From positions 1-46,418 of the forward strand of contig JAVBTC010000059.1 in assembly GCA_031556405.1 (NCBI GenBank): DNA of 46,418 nucleotides. Reading direction: 5' to 3'. Below are positions 42,431 through 46,418 of the stretch, one piece after another (position 1 is the stretch's first letter; each line of letters starts with the position of its first letter). The notes under the pieces were generated by a model. The model was given only the letters and a program-made list of their open reading frames with translations, was not told where the DNA came from and ran no database searches. The stretch comes from WQZF01 sp031556405 (lineage in GTDB: Bacteria; Pseudomonadota; Gammaproteobacteria; Burkholderiales; Rhodocyclaceae). The translations under genes and the position numbers were made by a program.

Positions 42431-42465
42431 AACATACGGCGGTTTGAATCGGCGGGTCGCATGGC

Positions 42466-43575
42466 TCAAGCCGTGCAGGCTTGGGCAAAGGCCTTTTCGA
42501 ATGCCGTCCGGTCCAGTTCCCGGCCGATGATGACGATCGTGCATTCGCGCTTCTTCCCTTCTTCCCAGGGCTGGCCGTAGTCGAAACCGGCGATGCGGTG
42601 CACGCCCTGGAAAATCAGGCGACGCGGTTCGTTCCGGATCGCCAGGATGCCCTTGTAGCGCAGCATGTCGTTTCCGTGCTCGTCGATCAGGCGCTCCATG
42701 AAGGCGCCGATGCGTTCGAGATCGACGTCGCCTTCGTGCCGCAGCAGCATCGCCTTGATATTGTCCTCCACGGCGGTTTCATGATGACCGCCATGTTCGT
42801 GGGCATGGCCGTGCCCATGATCGTGTTCGTGCGCGTGTTTGTGCGTGCGTTCGTGCGTGCGTTCCGAACCGAGGAATTCCGGTGCGATGTCCAGGGTTTC
42901 GTCGAGATGAAAAGCGTTGATGTCGAGCACCGCTTTCGGGTCGATGGCTCCGTGCGGCAGAACCAGGAGCGGCGCGCGCGGATTGATCCGGGAAAGGCGC
43001 GCCTTGAGCGGCGGCAGTGCTTCCGCCGCGACGAGATCGGTCTTCGAGAGCAGCAGCCGGTCGGCGAATCCTATCTGCGCCGCGGCGACGCGGTGTTCGG
43101 CCAGTTGCCGTTCGATATGCACGGCATCGACCAGGGTCACGATTCCGTCCAGCCGGTAACGTTCGCGCATTTTCTCGTCGACGAAAAAGGCCTGCGCCAC
43201 CGGCGCCGGATCGGCCAGGCCGGTGGTTTCCAGAAGCAGCCGGTCGAAAAGAATTTCGCCGGCGTCGCGGCGGTCGATCAGTTTGCCCAGCGCCGCCGTC
43301 AATTCTCCGCGAATGCCGCAGCAGACGCAGCCGTTCGTCAGTTCGACGACGGTGATGTCCGCGCGCTCGGCGGCAAGCAGCGCACCGTCTACGTTTACAT
43401 CTCCGAATTCGTTCTCGACGATGGCAATCCGCTCGCCACCGGCATTGGCGACGAGGTGGTTGAGCAAGGTGGTTGTCCCGGCGCCGAGAAAGCCGCTGAG
43501 GATGGTGACCGGAACCGCGATGACGGAAGTATCGGCCGCAGGGATCTCGGATGGAGGTTCCGGGGAGGGAGGCAT
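42466..43575 (-). CDS. COG0523/CobW-family metal GTPase with variant P-loop
   Basis: The 369-residue protein is a CobW/COG0523 protein of the YjiA/ZNG1 kind, proposed to deliver zinc or another metal with GTP. It has the metal motif GCVCC (Cys83, Cys85, Cys86), Walker B ETTGLADP, a guanine-specificity motif SKTD, and a His-rich stretch (HKHAHEHDHGHGHAHEH, about 243-260) before the C-terminal CobW domain. The Walker A reads GFLGAGTTT at 28-36, where the family has GFLGAGKTT; the codon for residue 34 is ACA, so the P-loop Lys is lost. Either nucleotide use is altered or a sequencing error is present. The ATG at 43575 has a weak ribosome site. Confidence 0.88.
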   Translation of the reverse strand: MPPSPEPPSEIPAADTSVIAVPVTILSGFLGAGTTTLLNHLVANAGGERIAIVENEFGDVNVDGALLAAERADITVVELTNGCVCCGIRGELTAALGKLIDRRDAGEILFDRLLLETTGLADPAPVAQAFFVDEKMRERYRLDGIVTLVDAVHIERQLAEHRVAAAQIGFADRLLLSKTDLVAAEALPPLKARLSRINPRAPLLVLPHGAIDPKAVLDINAFHLDETLDIAPEFLGSERTHERTHKHAHEHDHGHGHAHEHGGHHETAVEDNIKAMLLRHEGDVDLERIGAFMERLIDEHGNDMLRYKGILAIRNEPRRLIFQGVHRIAGFDYGQPWEEGKKRECTIVIIGRELDRTAFEKAFAQACTA

Positions 43576-43600
43576 ATTTTTTTCCGTAACAGAAAATTCT

Positions 43601-43618
43601 AATTAATAAATATTAATT
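43601..43618. promoter_or_regulatory. AT-rich inverted repeat upstream of the CobW gene
   Basis: AATTAATA-AA-TATTAATT is a perfect 8+8 inverted repeat, 26-43 bases before the CobW start, where a repressor such as Zur or another metal regulator could bind. It does not match a Zur box that I can recall. A second perfect palindrome, 16 bases, lies at 43651-43666. Confidence 0.35.
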
Positions 43619-43650
43619 CTGTGTTCTATAAAGCTACAGAACTCGTAACA

Positions 43651-43666
43651 AATTTAATATTAAATT
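43651..43666. promoter_or_regulatory. Perfect 16-bp AT palindrome between the CobW gene and lemA
   Basis: AATTTAATATTAAATT reads the same on both strands. It lies 68 bases before lemA's 3' end and upstream of the CobW gene, so it belongs to the CobW control region or the lemA tail. Confidence 0.35.
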
Positions 43667-43733
43667 GGAATGTCGAGGTGTGTAAAAAAGATACCGGCTG
43701 AAATTAGACCGCGATTTTCATATGCCGTTACTT

Positions 43734-44303
43734 TCAGTTGAACAGTTGTTTCATATCGACATCGCTTTTTTCGTCGGCACTGAATTCGAGCAAGGGCTGT
43801 TCCTTGAAATTGAAGGCGCGGGCGAGGATCACGTCGGGGAACTGTTCGATGCGCACGTTGTTGATATTCACGGAATCGTTATACAGCTCGCGCCGGTCGG
43901 CGATGGCATTCTCGAGCGAGCTGATGCGTTCCTGCAATTGCAGGTATTGCTGGTTCGTTTTCAGGTCGGGGTAGGCTTCCGCCACGGCGAAAAGACGCCC
44001 CAATCCCATCCGCAATTCACCTTCGGCCCTGCCCAGCGCGGCGATATCGTGCCCCTCGCGGGCGTTGTGCACTTTCGAGCGCGCCTCGATCACCCGTTGC
44101 AGGGTGTTCTGTTCGAATTCCTTGTACTGTTTGCACACTTCGACCAGCTTCGGCAATTCGTCGTGCCGCTGTTTCAGCAGCACGTCGATATTCGCCCAGG
44201 CCTTGGAGACGTTGTGCTTGATTTGCACGAGGCCGTTGTACAGCGTGACGCCATAAACGAGAACGACGACGATGACGCCGAGCGTGAGCAGCAAAGAGAG
44301 CAT
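43734..44303 (-). CDS. lemA: LemA-family protein
   Basis: The 189-residue protein has an N-terminal membrane helix (about 3-22), then a helical domain with YNGLVQIKHNVSKAWANIDVLLKQRHDELPKLVEV in adjacent pieces and a final run ending NVRIEQFPDVILAR, both diagnostic of LemA. The function is not known; it is anchored by the N-terminal helix. AGGGAA precedes the ATG at 44303. It diverges from kdpA. Confidence 0.93.
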   Translation of the reverse strand: MLSLLLTLGVIVVVLVYGVTLYNGLVQIKHNVSKAWANIDVLLKQRHDELPKLVEVCKQYKEFEQNTLQRVIEARSKVHNAREGHDIAALGRAEGELRMGLGRLFAVAEAYPDLKTNQQYLQLQERISSLENAIADRRELYNDSVNINNVRIEQFPDVILARAFNFKEQPLLEFSADEKSDVDMKQLFN

Positions 44304-44407
44304 GGCGATTCCCTTGAAAGGATGTGGTAATGAATTTCCCGGTCGAAGCCAGCGGATGAGGCCATAACTTTATCAGTTTTGATTCTCCGCGCGCCGATAC
44401 CCGTTTC

Positions 44408-44536
44408 ATGGAGCGCTCTGACGGGAAGGTGGAAAAACCGCATTCCCTCCTCGATTTCCTCGATGCGGTTACGCAAAGTTTACGTCCGCGCCCGCAATCT
44501 GGAATGGATACTTTACGGCCCTCCGGACGATACTGA
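44408..44536 (+). CDS. Possible small protein upstream of kdpA
   Basis: A 42-codon frame starts at ATG 44408 and reads MERSDGKVEKPHSLLDFLDA and so on to a TGA at 44534-44536. It has no membrane helix, so it is not KdpF, which is expected at this place. There is no strong ribosome site. It may be a leader peptide or chance. Confidence 0.25.
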   Translation: MERSDGKVEKPHSLLDFLDAVTQSLRPRPQSGMDTLRPSGRY

Positions 44537-44552
44537 AACTGCGCGGAACCGC

Positions 44553-44571
44553 GATATATCCGCGATATATC
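44553..44571. promoter_or_regulatory. Repeated GATATATC palindromes before kdpA
   Basis: The palindrome GATATATC occurs at 44553-44560 and 44564-44571, three bases apart, 50 bases before the kdpA start. It can fold into an 8-base stem or act as paired operator half-sites, for example for KdpE. Assignment is inference. Confidence 0.35.
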
Positions 44572-44620
44572 CACGGTGCGGCGCGATACACGACAAGCGA
44601 CCGAAAACGAGGGGAATTCC

Positions 44621-46418
44621 ATGACCGAAATCCTGTTGCTGTTTGCGCTGGCCATTGCTCTGGGCTGGCCGCTGGGCCGTTATCTGGCGGCGGTGGCGCG
44701 TGGCGCACCGATGCCAGGCGACCGCGTTTTCGGCTGGATCGAGCGGCCGATCTATCGCTTGCTCGGCGTCGACCCGGTGTCGAGAATGGGATGGCGCGGT
44801 TATGCCGGCGCCTTCCTGTGGAGCAATCTGGCGCTGGCCGTGCCGGTCTGGCTGATTTTCATGAACCAGGGCTGGCTGCCGCTCAATCCCAATCACGTGC
44901 CCGGCATGAGCTGGGATCTGGCGCTGCATACCATGGTCTCGTTCCTGACCAACACCAACCAGCAGCACTATGCCGGGCAGGCACAGCTCTCTCACCTGGC
45001 GCAGATGACCGGTATTGTCGGCCTGCAGGTCGTCACTCCGATGATGGGACTCTGCGTGCTCGTGGCGACGTTGCGCGGCTTCTTCGGTAGCGAGCGCGAC
45101 GGGATGATGCGGACGGAAGCCGCGAAAGCCGCGAAAGTCGCGGAAGTCGTGGAAGTCGTGGAAGTCGTGGAAGAGGCAAGGGAAGCGGAAGAAAAGGCCG
45201 GGAAAAGAGATACTGCCACTGGGGATGTCGCCACGAGGGATGCCGCGACGGTCGATGTCGGCAATTTCTGGGGCGACGTCACGCGGGTCACCGTCCGGTT
45301 CATGCTGCCGCTGTGCCTGCTCTGGGCGCTGCTGTTGACGGTGCAGGGCGTTCCTTCGACGCTGCAAGGCGGACCGGTGGCGGTGCCGGTCGATGCGGCG
45401 GCGCGCGCGGAACAGAAAATCCCGCTCGGGCCGGTGGCGGCGATGGTGGCGGCCAAGCAACTGGGCACCAACGGCGGTGGCTGGTACGGTCCCAACAGTG
45501 CAATGCCGCTGGAAAACCCGACGCCTTTTTCCAATTTCCTGGAAATGCTGGCGCTGGTTCTGATTCCCGTCGCCGTGGTTTTCATGGTCGGCGCGTTTAC
45601 CGGAAGGAAGAAACTGGCGGGCCTGATTTTCGGCTGCATGCTGTCGATGTCGCTGCTTTCGGCGGGCGCGAGCGTCTGGCTGGAAGGGTATTCCGCGGCG
45701 GCGGGCGACATCGCGGTCATGGAAGGCAAGGAGGTTCGCCTGGGCGCGGATACCTCGGCGTTGTGGGCCGCGCTGACGACGCAGACCTCGAACGGTTCCG
45801 TGAACATGATGCACGACTCGGCGGCGCCGCTGTCCGGCGTGGTGATGCTGTCCAACATGCTGGTCAATGCCATCTGGGGCGGTATCGGTACCGGTGTACA
45901 GCAGTTTCTGGTTTACCTGCTGCTGACCGCGTTCCTGGCCGGACTGATGACCGGACGGACGCCCGAGTTGTTCGGCCGCAAGATCGAAGCGCCGGAGATA
46001 CGGCTGCTGGCGGTACTGGTGATCGTGCAGCCGCTGGCCATCCTGCTGCCGACCGCGTGCGCGCTGGCTATATCGTCATTTCCGTCATTTCCGTCGCTGG
46101 CGGGAACCTCGAACCCCGGATTCCACGGCGTTACCCAGGTGTTTTACGAATACGTGTCCGCTTTTGCCAACAACGGCTCGGGATTCGGGGGACTGGGCAA
46201 CAACACCGCGTGGTGGAACCTTACCTGTTCCGCGGCGCTCATTCTGGGCCGCTATCCGGGGCTGATCGTTCCGCTGGCGATTGCCGCGATGCTGGCGGTC
46301 AAGAGAAAAACACCCGAGGGCGCGAACAGCCAGCAGGTCGAGACGCCCACCTTCGCCCTGACCCTGATCGCGGTGATCGCGATCCTGACGGTGCTGCAAT
46401 TCACGCCGGTGCTGGTGC
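44621..46418 (+). CDS. kdpA: Potassium-transporting ATPase subunit A (cut by window edge)
   Basis: The 599 visible codons encode KdpA, the K+-binding channel-like subunit of the high-affinity KdpFABC pump. All four filter-like loops are visible: FLTNTNQQHYAGQ at 108-120, LGTNGGGWYGPNSA, TTQTSNGSVNMMHDS and ANNGSGFGGLGNNT. GAGGGGAA precedes the ATG at 44621. Residues 157-213, between two helices, hold an insertion not usual in KdpA, with triplet-unit repeats AAK, VAE and VVE (nucleotides 45089-45259). kdpB and kdpC should follow beyond the edge. The pump is normally induced by K+ limitation through KdpDE. Confidence 0.94.
   Translation, partial: MTEILLLFALAIALGWPLGRYLAAVARGAPMPGDRVFGWIERPIYRLLGVDPVSRMGWRGYAGAFLWSNLALAVPVWLIFMNQGWLPLNPNHVPGMSWDLALHTMVSFLTNTNQQHYAGQAQLSHLAQMTGIVGLQVVTPMMGLCVLVATLRGFFGSERDGMMRTEAAKAAKVAEVVEVVEVVEEAREAEEKAGKRDTATGDVATRDAATVDVGNFWGDVTRVTVRFMLPLCLLWALLLTVQGVPSTLQGGPVAVPVDAAARAEQKIPLGPVAAMVAAKQLGTNGGGWYGPNSAMPLENPTPFSNFLEMLALVLIPVAVVFMVGAFTGRKKLAGLIFGCMLSMSLLSAGASVWLEGYSAAAGDIAVMEGKEVRLGADTSALWAALTTQTSNGSVNMMHDSAAPLSGVVMLSNMLVNAIWGGIGTGVQQFLVYLLLTAFLAGLMTGRTPELFGRKIEAPEIRLLAVLVIVQPLAILLPTACALAISSFPSFPSLAGTSNPGFHGVTQVFYEYVSAFANNGSGFGGLGNNTAWWNLTCSAALILGRYPGLIVPLAIAAMLAVKRKTPEGANSQQVETPTFALTLIAVIAILTVLQFTPVLV

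Overview
The window looks like part of a chromosome from a Gram-negative, respiring, denitrification-capable proteobacterium, most likely a betaproteobacterium of the Rhodocyclales type. The reasons are GC-rich codon use with sharply AT-rich gaps, nitric oxide reductase accessory genes, a KdpA K+ transporter, a MoxR/DUF58 envelope operon, an AcnA aconitase, and dispersed ATTCCC(8N)GGGAAT repeats like the dRS3 elements of Neisseria. The taxonomic call is inference. I saw no rRNA, tRNA, CRISPR array, phage or intact insertion sequence.

Positions 1-2344 hold the edge of a phnA/yjdM gene, a repeat-rich gap, and a decayed TonB locus: exbB is intact, tonB is only its C-terminal domain, and there is no exbD. 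Positions 2345-8023 hold the clearest metabolic unit, a minus-strand operon fadH-badH-badI-acuI diverging from a badR-like MarR regulator. This suggests breakdown of cyclohexanecarboxyl-CoA or benzoyl-CoA-derived ring intermediates, with ring opening by BadI. Positions 8008-9738 hold azlC-azlD (branched-chain amino acid export) diverging from an Lrp-type regulator.

Positions 10003-17935 are a mosaic of single genes: a patatin-like lipase, a second copy of an exbB 3' end, a GyrI-like binding protein, a truncated mgtA, a secreted unknown, an alpha/beta hydrolase, a metallo-beta-lactamase-fold hydrolase, a small membrane protein and a macro-domain protein. Positions 18166-22663 carry norE-norF-norQ-(DUF4870-like)-norD, the maturation and accessory genes of nitric oxide reductase, without norCB. 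Then follow creD, a two-domain PEBP secreted protein, map, acnA and a YedI/DUF808 membrane protein, several closed by clear intrinsic terminators.

Positions 31069-38454 form a seven-gene minus-strand operon in the order RDD, SpoIIM-like, membrane protein, DUF4129, DUF4350, MoxR ATPase, DUF58. Three junctions overlap and the rest are short, which suggests one envelope-associated chaperone or assembly machine. Next are lysC with its own terminator, a small HTH regulator behind two palindromes, a radical SAM protein divergent from queD, a COG0523/CobW-type metal GTPase whose P-loop lysine is replaced by threonine, lemA, and kdpA, which runs off the right edge and carries an unusual low-complexity insertion.

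No single locus is provably a new system. The best leads are the alicyclic-acid operon with its FadH and AcuI partners, the accessory-only nor cluster, the P-loop variant CobW protein, and the duplicated exbB 3' end with its AT-rich flank.
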